Positions 8,957 to 16,212 of a stretch of DNA of 20,718 bases are shown in pieces. Under the pieces are notes generated by a model that was not told where the DNA came from, did no database searches, and worked only from the letters and a program-made list of their open reading frames with translations. The stretch comes from Candidatus Dojkabacteria bacterium S2_J21. Lineage in GTDB: Bacteria > Patescibacteria > Dojkabacteria > SC72. The stretch covers positions 1-20,718 of the forward strand of contig JAEHHF010000009.1 of assembly GCA_019248085.1 (NCBI GenBank), given 5' to 3'. The position numbers were made by a program, and so were the translations under genes. Positions within the stretch are counted from its first letter, which is position 1, and every line of letters begins with the position of its first letter.

Positions 8957-9149
8957 AGTTGTTTTTACTAAAATTCTATCCAGACAAAGTCCCTAAAGCT
9001 ATTCAATGCAAATACTGTCTAGGGAATATTTGTTTGGGAGAATACTGTGTATATGAAGTTTGAAAGCCATATACCTAGGTCATTATACACAAGATGGGGA
9101 AGAAGGGACAGCGTATAAAGTAAGAATTTGACTTGATTTCACTTTTGTT
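8957..9149. other. 193-nt gap between purB and the DUF5662 gene
   Basis: No gene is seen. On the minus strand it contains TGTGTATAAT, an extended -10-like element, near 9083-9092. It also has a long-range inverted repeat (TCCCTA / TAGGGA, about 9009-9045) and a repeated AATACTGT. GGGACAGCGTATAAAG near 9106-9121 resembles the tail of the dispersed repeat described elsewhere, but too weakly to count as a copy. Confidence 0.4.
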
Positions 9150-10514
9150 CTATATCTTCTTAGCCCAGCCGATATACTCTTCAGGTTTTAATTCTTTTAA
9201 TTGTTTTCTAGCTTTTTCTGATATATCTAATTCTTCTATTAATTTCTGATATTCATCTTCAGTCAAAGTCTTTCCTCTCGTTTTATCTTTAATAACCTCA
9301 TATGCATCCTGATAGCCGTACTCTCTTAATATTGTCTGCATTGGTTCACTAAGTATTTCCCAGTGATTATTCAATTCATCTAAAGCATACTCTTCGTTGA
9401 AATCAACATGAGAAATTCCACCATATATCATACTATAGCCTAAAACCGTATTAGCCATAGCGAGACCCAATTCTCTAACCATATACTTATCTGTCAAATC
9501 TCGTTGTAATCTGTTTGTTGGTAGATTCCTTGCTAAAACCTCAATTATTCCATTTGAAATGGTTAGATGTGACTCACACCCCTCGAAGGATATTGGATTT
9601 ACCTTATGTGCCATAGTAGAAGAACCGACTTCTCCCTTATTCATTTGAAGTTTAATATATCCTTCACTAATATATGTCCACATATTTCTAGCTAAATCAA
9701 CTAATACATTATTATATTGACTGGTAAGATTTAAATATTCAACGAGATTTTCATAAGGAAGAATTTGAGTTGTAAGCATATTCGGTTCTAAATCTAAATT
9801 CTTTAAAAATTTACTATTAATTTCTTTCCAATCTAGGTCAGGATAGTTTTGGTATAGTGCATTGAAGTTCCCGACAGCACCTGTTAATTTGCCTTCAAAT
9901 TTGAAATCTCTTAATTTAGTATCCAATTTATTGAGTCTGTTATGGTAATTTGCAAGTTCCTTGCCCATTGTAGTAGGTATAGCTTGCCTTCCATGAGTTT
10001 TAGCTAAAAACACAGAATCTTTATATTGTATTGAAAGTGTCTTTAAGTATTCAAGCAATGAACCCCTCATTACAGAAATATATTGTTCTTCAAAATTTTT
10101 AATACATAACCTAACAGTATTATCGTCTATATCGGCAGAAGTTAAACCAATATGTACGAGAGGAGCAAATTCTTCCAAGCCAAGCTCTTCCATTTTCATA
10201 CGTAGGAAATACTCTGCAGATTTTGTGTCATGATTGATTTCTAAATCTTTTTCTTCTATCCATTGAGCATCCTTGAGAGAGAAGTTGTTTTTAATATCTC
10301 TTAACTGATCTACTTGATCACGGGTTATCTCTTTTCCCCCAATAATTTCATTTATATATACTAACCATTCTATTTCTAATTCAACTCTCGTTCTCATAGT
10401 TGCATACTCTGAGAAGTAATTAGGTATGTCTTCTATATTTCCCCTGAATCTTCCGTCAAGAGATCCGATTGCTTCTAAATTAGAGAACTCTGCTGCCTTT
10501 TGAAATTCTGCCAT
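9150..10514 (-). CDS. purB: Adenylosuccinate lyase
   Basis: 454 aa, close to the 456 aa of E. coli PurB and of the same long subtype. It splits SAICAR to AICAR and adenylosuccinate to AMP, releasing fumarate, in purine synthesis. Visible landmarks: IGSLDGRFR at the N-terminus; LTSADIDDN (124-132, the TSEDIN region); KTHGRQA (172-178) with the catalytic His region; the signature loop GEVGSSTMAHKVNP (294-307) with the catalytic Ser; RLQRDLTD; and a C-terminus ending EYIGWAKK. The signature normally has Pro in MPHKVNP; here it is Ala (codon GCA). The gene lies 14 nt downstream of a HAD phosphatase gene, so the two probably form an operon, although a TATAAC 5 nt before the ATG could also give an own leaderless start. 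No Shine-Dalgarno is seen. Confidence 0.97.
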   Translation of the reverse strand: MAEFQKAAEFSNLEAIGSLDGRFRGNIEDIPNYFSEYATMRTRVELEIEWLVYINEIIGGKEITRDQVDQLRDIKNNFSLKDAQWIEEKDLEINHDTKSAEYFLRMKMEELGLEEFAPLVHIGLTSADIDDNTVRLCIKNFEEQYISVMRGSLLEYLKTLSIQYKDSVFLAKTHGRQAIPTTMGKELANYHNRLNKLDTKLRDFKFEGKLTGAVGNFNALYQNYPDLDWKEINSKFLKNLDLEPNMLTTQILPYENLVEYLNLTSQYNNVLVDLARNMWTYISEGYIKLQMNKGEVGSSTMAHKVNPISFEGCESHLTISNGIIEVLARNLPTNRLQRDLTDKYMVRELGLAMANTVLGYSMIYGGISHVDFNEEYALDELNNHWEILSEPMQTILREYGYQDAYEVIKDKTRGKTLTEDEYQKLIEELDISEKARKQLKELKPEEYIGWAKKI

Positions 10515-10528
10515 ATAATGTTATATTT

Positions 10529-11185
10529 TTAATTTATTTCTCTTAATTCTGGAAACAGAATATTTTCTTTTTCAACCTTTTCTTCTTCATACAACTTTCT
10601 GAACTCATCAAACATATCCTGGCTCTTTGGGAGGGCTCTAAAGCTATGTTTCCACTCATCTGGAAGTGCATTGTAGTCATCTATGTGATTACCATAGATT
10701 AATACCTCCTCTTTCTCTATATTTTGGTCTTCAATATCTTTTAAGACTTCAGAGTATGCCAAGGGGTTTGGTTTCTTGTTAACAGCTTCATAAATTTGAA
10801 AATCATTAGGATCAAAACCTGCTTGTATTAATCTTACATCTAACATTCGTGTTCTGTTGCTTAGGATGTATAACTTAACACCTTCGTTTTTTAACTGAGT
10901 AACATATTCAAGCATTTCTGCCCTAGGGGTATACTTTGTCTCTAAGGCATCTGCCCTGTAATTCTCAAGTATTTTTTCCCACTCTTGTCCGAAGGTTGCT
11001 TGGAATATATCCTCAAAACCTAGGTTCTTTGCCCAAGCTTCTTTCGCAGATTCAATAAGGTTTTTATCGTAGTCTGGTCCGTATGTCTCGGTTAAAGTTT
11101 TTATTAGATGTCTTAGGAAAAACGCCTCTGTGTCTACAAGAGTATCGTCAAAATCAAATATAACTGCTTTTAAGTTTTTATACAT
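10529..11185 (-). CDS. HAD-family phosphatase
   Basis: 218 aa. HAD motif I is FDFDDTLVDT, with nucleophile Asp11 and acid/base Asp13. Motif II is LYILSNRT (Ser109) and motif III is NKKPNP (Lys137/138). The expected motif IV GDxxxD appears as YGNHIDDYNA, with Asn at the usual first Asp and an Asp pair (169-170) after it. Residues 16-90 form a helical cap (C1 type). Family members dephosphorylate small metabolites such as nucleotides or sugar phosphates. The tight 14-nt spacing to purB suggests, but does not prove, a role near purine nucleotides. The start is MYKNLKAVIF. The leader is AT-rich with no Shine-Dalgarno. Confidence 0.9.
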   Translation of the reverse strand: MYKNLKAVIFDFDDTLVDTEAFFLRHLIKTLTETYGPDYDKNLIESAKEAWAKNLGFEDIFQATFGQEWEKILENYRADALETKYTPRAEMLEYVTQLKNEGVKLYILSNRTRMLDVRLIQAGFDPNDFQIYEAVNKKPNPLAYSEVLKDIEDQNIEKEEVLIYGNHIDDYNALPDEWKHSFRALPKSQDMFDEFRKLYEEEKVEKENILFPELREIN

Positions 11186-11245
11186 ATAACAAATTACTTA
11201 ATTAATTTCTATCTTTATATTATCATTTTTTAATATGATGGTATA

Positions 11246-11370
11246 TAAATGGTGTTAGGTCTGAGAAATTTACACAGTTTGAATATGGGACATATGGGTC
11301 TGGACCCTGTGCAAAATGAGAAAGAGACAAAAAAGATAGTATAAAAAGAGATAAGTATATATTATAATCG
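11246..11370 (+). repeat. Dispersed intergenic repeat, copy B
   Basis: This copy contains GAATATGGGACATATGGGTC, GGACCCTGTGCAAAATGAG and GAGACAAAAAAGATAGTATA, and ends in TATTATAATCG. It shares this order with the copies at 14798-15047 and 16813-16890. Within it, 11291-11311 can fold as CATA-T-GGGTC / GACCCTGTG. The terminal TATAAT (11363-11368) lies 39 nt before the ATG of the 551-aa gene and is likely its -10 element. Confidence 0.75.
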
Positions 11371-11373
11371 AAT

Positions 11374-11415
11374 ATGAATGTAACAAATAAATTAAGTAGT
11401 AGTCAAAATGGCTAG
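11374..11415 (+). CDS. Possible 13-codon leader ORF
   Basis: An ATG lies five bases after the TATAAT at 11363-11368 and opens a 13-codon frame (MNVTNKLSSSQNG). Its TAG stop (11413-11415) overlaps the start of the 551-aa gene at 11408. The layout would allow leaderless translation and coupling to the main gene. The evidence is positional only. Confidence 0.2.
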   Translation: MNVTNKLSSSQNG

Positions 11416-13063
11416 AGAAATTCTTGATGAAGAACCCCAAATAGGAATTGGCCAATTTAAGGACAATATTATTAATGATAAAGAAATCAATGCAATTGAA
11501 CTTGAAAGGCTAAGGAACACTTGGGAGGAATTGGTAAGAGGTTATTACGATTTTGATGGATGTGTAATAGCCTATTATATCGATCCAAACCTTGGGCCTG
11601 AGTCAAATATTCGTTGCAGTTCTGGGTATAATGCCAAGCATCCGCCATTTCCTCAGACTGTAGATAACGAGGCTATTTATAGGACTATGATGGGACCAAA
11701 TTCATATACGGGGATGCAGTTACGCGCGGCTCTTTCTGAAAGGGAGGAGGTTACACGTCTAGATATCGGAAAGCGTTTGTTTGTAAAAAGTGCTGTATAT
11801 GAACCAGTTCAAAATGAGGAAATGTTTTATAATGGAATTGATTTAGATCTTTTAAAAGAGCTTGAGGTTCCGACTGAGATCGGTGTTGTATCAAGTAATT
11901 CAGTCAAAGAAACTCAAGGAATACACGGTATCCTTGGTGATATTACCACTTTGGCAATGGGGGTAAAGGAGCAAATAAAAGTTGGCAACAAGAGAAAAGC
12001 TCTAATTACAACGATTGAATTTGAAACCCAAAGGACAAATAATTTGAGAGTGAGTAAAGATAGCTCGGTTACGCAAGACCAACTTAATCAAAGTTGCGAA
12101 GAACTTAGGGGAGAGATGAGGGGATATTTGGAGAGGGTTGTACGTGCATATGTCACAGCAAGACGAGCAGAGTTGGATATAAGAGATCAAAACGAACAGG
12201 TAGATTTGGAAATTGACTCTCAGGAAGTAAACCCAGAAGCTGAAACTAACAATCAATCTCCTGAGGCTCCTGCAGTACCACTACCTCCTGAAGAACCACA
12301 GACTCAAGAATCTTCTGAAAGCGCAGAATCGCAATTGAATCCCGGAAGTTTTCGAGACCGAATGGCTCAAGAGGAAGAAGAATTCCAAAGGCTAAGGCTT
12401 GCTAATCAAGAAGCATTAAATAATTTACGACAACAATTAGCGATAGACAGTCAAACAAATGAATCCCAGACAGAATCAGAGGTACGAATTAGCAATGAAC
12501 TCAGAGATCTATTATTAAGTAGATGGACGAGAACAAGCTCTGGAATCGGGTATTCTGATTTTCTGAGGAGTGATATTATAGGAGGAAGACAGAGATATGA
12601 ATCACATTCAATAGGAAATTCTCGGGAACTAATTACAATCTCTGAGCTTGAAGAATTACATGGAAAAGCCAGTAATTTAAGAGAAAGACGTAGGACACTT
12701 GAGCAAACGATTGCTGAGTTGAATGGTAGGATTGGGGAGGATCCTATGTACAAAGTAATTACAAGGGCAATAGAGAGTAGACGGAATTTCAATGCACAAA
12801 GGAATTCAGCTTTTGTTGTTCGAGGAATTGCAACGCCTTGGGAGTTTTCAAATGAATGGTATGTGGTGGAGAGGATCCAGGATCCTGTAGACAATGAGTG
12901 GAAGACAACGGTTACTGTTTTAGAGATTGTACCGAGTACACCAGCCGCGGAAGAGGAATTTATTGGTCATGCAAGAGGAACAATTGAGAATTATGGGATA
13001 GAAGCGAACATACCAATAGACTTGTCTGTTATGAATCGACATTCTATCCATTATATTAATTAG
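11408..13063 (+). CDS. Hypothetical 551-aa protein, partly coiled coil
   Basis: I do not recognise the family. There is no signal peptide or membrane segment, so it should be cytoplasmic. Residues 1-250 look folded and mixed (YYDFDGCVIAYYIDPNLG; LFVKSAVYEPVQNEEM; ELRGEMRGYLERVVRAYV). Residues 255-310 are a Pro/Glu/Ser/Gln-rich linker (PEAPAVPLPPEEPQTQESS). Residues 315-470 are mainly charged helix, likely coiled coil (AQEEEEFQRLRLANQEAL; LRERRRTLEQTIAELN). The end (480-551) again looks globular, with ATPWEFSNEWYVVERI. An in-frame TAA at 11393 fixes the start at 11408. It stands alone, bounded by dispersed repeats on both sides; its promoter probably lies in the upstream copy. The linker and coil suggest a scaffold or structural role, but this is speculation. 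Confidence 0.85.
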   Translation: MAREILDEEPQIGIGQFKDNIINDKEINAIELERLRNTWEELVRGYYDFDGCVIAYYIDPNLGPESNIRCSSGYNAKHPPFPQTVDNEAIYRTMMGPNSYTGMQLRAALSEREEVTRLDIGKRLFVKSAVYEPVQNEEMFYNGIDLDLLKELEVPTEIGVVSSNSVKETQGIHGILGDITTLAMGVKEQIKVGNKRKALITTIEFETQRTNNLRVSKDSSVTQDQLNQSCEELRGEMRGYLERVVRAYVTARRAELDIRDQNEQVDLEIDSQEVNPEAETNNQSPEAPAVPLPPEEPQTQESSESAESQLNPGSFRDRMAQEEEEFQRLRLANQEALNNLRQQLAIDSQTNESQTESEVRISNELRDLLLSRWTRTSSGIGYSDFLRSDIIGGRQRYESHSIGNSRELITISELEELHGKASNLRERRRTLEQTIAELNGRIGEDPMYKVITRAIESRRNFNAQRNSAFVVRGIATPWEFSNEWYVVERIQDPVDNEWKTTVTVLEIVPSTPAAEEEFIGHARGTIENYGIEANIPIDLSVMNRHSIHYIN

Positions 13064-13072
13064 GTTCTGAAG

Positions 13073-13171
13073 AGGTAGGCGTCATTTCCTAATAATTCGA
13101 TAACCCTTAGGAATATGGCGGGACATAAGGGTCTTGACCCTATGTAAAATTAGAAGAAAATTATAAAAACG
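13073..13171 (+). repeat. Dispersed intergenic repeat, copy C
   Basis: It fills the gap between two convergent genes. It begins AGGTAGGCGTC, like the 5' end of the copy at 14798, continues with GGAATATGGCGGGACATAAG and ends AAAATTATAAAAAC. Bases 13124-13144 form a near-perfect hairpin, CATA-A-GGGTC / GACCCTATG with a TT loop, which could act as a bidirectional terminator although no T-run follows. Confidence 0.75.
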
Positions 13172-13191
13172 AAATGGAGTTTAATATCGGC

Positions 13192-14124
13192 TTAGATATT
13201 TCCAAATATAGGGGGAGCAAGGACAGGTAGAGATAAGAATATTGATAGTAAGATAAGGCATAATGCGCTTAGCAGATATTGCATTTTGTACTTAGATATA
13301 TATTTTAGGAAACTATTCTTGTAATCTTTCTGTATTACATAAATAAATCCTGAAAATCTTAAAGGTACTAATTGTTTATTCTTGTCATCCCACCTCCCTA
13401 AGGCCCAACCATATATTCCTACTGGTATCACTATCTCTGTATATTTGCATTTGTTGAATTCTTCATCTGAGAGGGTATCCAGTATTTCATGGTTAGAAAA
13501 AGTATCTTTCTGATCACTACTAGGTACTGTTGAGTAAAAGAATGGTGCTCCTGAGATATCTTGTTCTTTGACTTTCGAATCTTTCCTTCCCATCATAAAA
13601 GAGAATAGGTGTTTGAGATTAGTTTTTAATGGATCGTATTCCTTTCTTTCTACATATTCTCCTGATAGCCAACCATTTAATGGGACATTTTCTCCAGAGG
13701 GTTTGATAACGGTTTTAATCTGTGATGCTCCGCCTCCTACTTGGTTATTACCATAACAATATAGTACAGATTCTGTTTGTGATATCGGAGAAATAAGCGG
13801 AGCCAATCCCTCTTGTGGTTCTATCTCTCCTTCAAAACATACAATTTCTCCATCTTTAATAAAACCGATTCTATTTCTTGCATTTTTATAGGCATTTTTT
13901 GCTTTTCGTAGCTCTATAAAGGAGAGAAATAATAAACCTGCTAAGAATAGGAATAATGCTATAAACAAATTGAAAATTAAGGACCAGGGAGCAGTAATAA
14001 GTGAATTAATGAGAATTTCTCTTGGGGAAAGTTTTAAAAAGAATGAAGCTATTATTGGGTATGCAAATAAAAGAGAAAGGTATATACCAACATACGCTCC
14101 GATAGCTATTATTGATTTTTTCAT
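13192..14124 (-). CDS. GIDE/BAM-like domain membrane protein
   Basis: 310 aa with two N-terminal membrane segments (about 5-30 and 46-72), a soluble region (75-280) and a C-terminal membrane segment (about 284-305). The soluble part has KDGEIVCFEGEIEPQEGLAP, then SPISQTESVLYCYG, a middle part with APFFYSTVPSSD, and VIPVGIYGWALG near its end. This pattern (G-x-v-e, PLxSPxSxxxcvyY) resembles the GIDE/BAM domain of eukaryotic MUL1-type proteins and their bacterial relatives, without the RING finger. Function in bacteria is not established. It is convergent with the 551-aa gene. A TATACT ends six bases before the ATG, and no Shine-Dalgarno is present. Confidence 0.65.
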   Translation of the reverse strand: MKKSIIAIGAYVGIYLSLLFAYPIIASFFLKLSPREILINSLITAPWSLIFNLFIALFLFLAGLLFLSFIELRKAKNAYKNARNRIGFIKDGEIVCFEGEIEPQEGLAPLISPISQTESVLYCYGNNQVGGGASQIKTVIKPSGENVPLNGWLSGEYVERKEYDPLKTNLKHLFSFMMGRKDSKVKEQDISGAPFFYSTVPSSDQKDTFSNHEILDTLSDEEFNKCKYTEIVIPVGIYGWALGRWDDKNKQLVPLRFSGFIYVIQKDYKNSFLKYISKYKMQYLLSALCLILLSIFLSLPVLAPPIFGNI

Positions 14125-14130
14125 TTAATT

Positions 14131-14136
14131 AGTATA
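14131..14136 (-). promoter_or_regulatory. -10-like TATACT of the GIDE-like gene
   Basis: TATACT matches five of six bases of TATAAT and is separated from the ATG at 14124 by six bases (AATTAA). A leaderless transcript is expected if it is used. Confidence 0.4.
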
Positions 14137-14160
14137 ACAGAAGTATAAATTTCAGACTAG

Positions 14161-14283
14161 ACTAAGAATCCTGTCTAGTGGTTTTTAAACATAGTGGACA
14201 GGTCTTGTTGGAACATGTTGAAAATGGCGGGACATACGGGTCTGGAGCAGAAAAGAATTTCAGGAAAGTGTATAATCGATTGT
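14161..14283 (+). repeat. Dispersed intergenic repeat, copy D
   Basis: It contains ACATAGTGGACAGGTCTTG, GGAACATGTTGAAAATGGCG and GGACATACGGGTCTGGAG, then a shortened tail GTGTATAATCG. The first two blocks are almost identical to copies F (16121) and I (20074). It runs directly up to the SET-domain start codon. Confidence 0.8.
14271..14276 (+). promoter_or_regulatory. -10 TATAAT of the SET-domain gene
   Basis: A perfect TATAAT at the 3' end of repeat copy D, seven bases before the ATG at 14284, so transcription should begin at about the A of the start codon. No clear -35 is seen. Confidence 0.55.
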
Positions 14284-14784
14284 ATGAATAAGAATGTAGA
14301 AGTAAGAAAATCTGCTAAACAAGGGATGGGAGTCTTTGCTAGTCGCGATTTTAGCAAGGGAGATTTTGTTTTAGAAATTGATGATTCTCATGTTGTTACA
14401 GATGAATCAAAACTTACTAAAGAACAACACGAATTCCATTGTGATTATTTCTCCAATAAAATTGTTTTAATGCAAGAACCGGAAGTATATATAAATCATT
14501 CTTGTGATCCAAATGTCTATGTAAAAACAAAGAATGGAGTAAGAAATGTATATGCACTACAAGATATAAAAAAAGGAGATGAAATTACATATGACTATTC
14601 TGTTAATGGGGACAATGAGGGAGTATTTAAATGTAATTGTGGAAGTCAAAATTGTAGAGGAGTATATCAAGGGAGTTTTTTTAAACTTCCAATAGATATA
14701 CAATTAAAATACTTGCCGTATCTTGACGATTGGTTTATTGAAAAATACAAAACAAGAATAGATGATTTAAGAGCTAGAAACTAG
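14284..14784 (+). CDS. SET-domain protein (putative lysine methyltransferase)
   Basis: 166 aa from ATG 14284. An in-frame ATG at 14194 would add 30 residues, but those are just translated repeat copy D, so I reject it. Motifs in order: GMGVFASRDFSKGDFV (14-29, the SET-N region binding the methyl donor), YINHSCDPN (69-77), KKGDEITYDY (96-105) with the conserved Tyr, and a post-SET Cys set CNCGSQNCRG (C117, C119, C124) that with C74 can hold zinc. All core elements are present, so it should bind S-adenosylmethionine and methylate a lysine. The bacterial substrate is unknown. The start is likely leaderless, from the TATAAT at 14271. Confidence 0.92.
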   Translation: MNKNVEVRKSAKQGMGVFASRDFSKGDFVLEIDDSHVVTDESKLTKEQHEFHCDYFSNKIVLMQEPEVYINHSCDPNVYVKTKNGVRNVYALQDIKKGDEITYDYSVNGDNEGVFKCNCGSQNCRGVYQGSFFKLPIDIQLKYLPYLDDWFIEKYKTRIDDLRARN

Positions 14785-14797
14785 ATTCATTGTGTTA

Positions 14798-15047
14798 AGT
14801 AGGCGTTCTACCTTCGAACCGAGAGGTACTCAAAACTAGCCTGAAAAGGGTAAAATTCATACACCAGGCCTTGATATTTGGTATTAGCTTTTTTGATAGA
14901 AAATAGTGAAGCAACCAAGAGGTTCCCACGTATAGTGGATGGGTCTTGTAGCAACCGTTGGAATATGGCGGGACATACACGTCTGGACCCTATGTAAAAT
15001 GAGAATGAGACAAAAGAAATGGTATAAAAGAGGTGTATAATAGTCTT
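14798..15047 (+). repeat. Dispersed intergenic repeat, copy E (longest)
   Basis: This full-length copy of about 250 bp starts AGTAGGCGTTCTACCTTCG, has CACCAGGCCTTGATATTTGG, then ATGGGTCTTGTAGCAACC, TGGAATATGGCGGGACATAC, CGTCTGGACCCTATGTAAAA and GAGACAAAAGAAATGGTATA. It ends with TATAAT at 15036-15041, the likely -10 of the S66 peptidase gene 28 nt further on. The first block matches copy I (20074). Confidence 0.8.
15036..15041 (+). promoter_or_regulatory. -10 TATAAT of the S66 peptidase gene
   Basis: A perfect TATAAT at the end of repeat copy E. It predicts a transcript start near 15048 and a leader of about 21 nt without a Shine-Dalgarno. Confidence 0.5.
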
Positions 15048-15069
15048 AATAATATGATTTCATCACGAT

Positions 15070-16107
15070 ATGGAATTCAAAAAGCTTGTGAAATTAAAAC
15101 AAGGGGATAAAGTTGCAGTATTGTCTCCTTCTTTTGCTGCCCCAGGAAAATGGCCAGATGTATATCAATTTGGTTTAGAGAGATTAAGAAAGAATTTCGG
15201 ATTAGAACCTGTTGAATTTCAAACTACAAAAGAAATAGGAGCAAATGGAGAAGACAGAGCAAAAGATTTAGTGAAAGCTTTTGAGGACAATGAAATTAAA
15301 GCTGTTATAGCATCTTTGGGAGGTGATGACCAAATCACATATATCAAGAATTTGCTAAAAGAACCCTTTATTAATAATCCTAAGCCATTTTTTGGATATA
15401 GTGATAACACCCATTTTATTAATCATCTCTGGTTATGTGGAATTCCTTCATACTATGGTGGTCATTTGTTTACAGAATTTGCAGTGCAAGGGAGTATGGA
15501 TGACTTTACTGTTAAGTACCTAAAATATGCACTGTTTAAAGATGGAGAATTTGAATTAGAACAAAGCAATATTTTTAATGATATTGGTCTGTCATGGGAT
15601 GATTCTAAACTATTAAATCAAAGAAGGAAATATCAAGAGAACGAAGGTTGGTACTGGGATGGAAAAGAGAGTACCGAGGGAGTCTTGTGGGGTGGGTGTG
15701 TCGAATCACTTGATGAATTATTAAGGCACAATATTGAGATTCCAAGTATGGAAGACTTCCAAAGTATTATTCTATTTATGGAAACATCAGAAGAAATTCC
15801 TTCTTCGGATTATGTTCGTAGGGTTATTAGGGCCTTTGGTGAAAGGGGAATTCTGAAGAAAATTAAAGGTATCTTTTTTGGTAGACCAAAGGCATGGGAG
15901 TTTGATAAACAGCATACTGATGAAGAGAAGTTTGAGTATAAAAAGGAACAAAGAGAAATGGTTTTAGAAATAGTAAGAAGATATAATGGGCATATCCCAA
16001 TTATCCAGAATATGGATTTTGGTCATACCTCCCCTCAGATTTGTTTGCCTTCTGGTAGTAAAGTAAGAATAGATTCGGAATTAAAAAAATTATATGCTCA
16101 ATTCTAA
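15070..16107 (+). CDS. S66 family peptidase (LD-carboxypeptidase / MccF-like)
   Basis: 345 aa, typical for peptidase family S66. The N-terminal domain starts LKQGDKVAVLSPSF; ASLGGDDQ (81-88) and FGYSDNT (108-114) give the nucleophile Ser111 at the elbow. The C-terminal domain supplies WGGCVESL with Glu212, and FGHTSPQ with His319, completing the Ser-Glu-His triad. S66 enzymes either trim the L,D bond of muropeptides in cell-wall recycling (LdcA) or hydrolyse microcin C-type peptide-nucleotides (MccF). The length and overall motif spacing seem closer to the MccF-like branch, a self-immunity or detoxification type, but this cannot be settled by eye. No signal peptide, so it is cytoplasmic. The gene is monocistronic between repeat copies E and F. 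Confidence 0.93.
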   Translation: MEFKKLVKLKQGDKVAVLSPSFAAPGKWPDVYQFGLERLRKNFGLEPVEFQTTKEIGANGEDRAKDLVKAFEDNEIKAVIASLGGDDQITYIKNLLKEPFINNPKPFFGYSDNTHFINHLWLCGIPSYYGGHLFTEFAVQGSMDDFTVKYLKYALFKDGEFELEQSNIFNDIGLSWDDSKLLNQRRKYQENEGWYWDGKESTEGVLWGGCVESLDELLRHNIEIPSMEDFQSIILFMETSEEIPSSDYVRRVIRAFGERGILKKIKGIFFGRPKAWEFDKQHTDEEKFEYKKEQREMVLEIVRRYNGHIPIIQNMDFGHTSPQICLPSGSKVRIDSELKKLYAQF

Positions 16108-16120
16108 AACAAAATGAGAT

Positions 16121-16206
16121 AACTCAATCCCCATAAGGGTTTTAAAGCATAGGGACGGGTCTTGTTGGAACATGTTGAAATTGGCGGGACATACACGTCT
16201 GGTACA
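16121..16206 (+). repeat. Dispersed intergenic repeat, copy F
   Basis: It contains ACTCAATCCCCATAAGGGTT, CATAGGGACGGGTCTTGTTG, GAACATGTTGAAATTGGCGG and GACATACACGTCTGG. It begins just 3' of the S66 gene and stops before the small minus-strand gene. It lacks the promoter-like tail, and the next gene runs the other way. Confidence 0.8.
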
Positions 16207-16212
16207 GAATCT

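Noticed and set aside
14194..14283. Extended N-terminus of the SET protein from an upstream in-frame ATG
   Set aside because: The extra 30 residues are the translation of repeat copy D, and the TATAAT at 14271 lies inside this stretch; the SET domain begins after ATG 14284.
14801..14830. tRNA-like GGTTCGAAGGTAGAA on the minus strand, also at 20080-20100
   Set aside because: It combines a T-loop-like GGTTCGAA with a D-arm-like GGTAGA, but no acceptor, anticodon or T stems can be formed; it is the 5' block of the dispersed repeat.
14795..14980. 61-codon minus-strand frame in the gap after the SET gene
   Set aside because: It reads through repeat copy E antisense, has no promoter or family resemblance, and equivalent frames are not kept in other copies.
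16130..16145. Intrinsic terminator after the S66 gene (CCCCATAAGGGTTTT)
   Set aside because: The stem is only three base pairs, is weakened in copy I (CCGCATAAGGG), and belongs to the repeat rather than to a gene-specific terminator.
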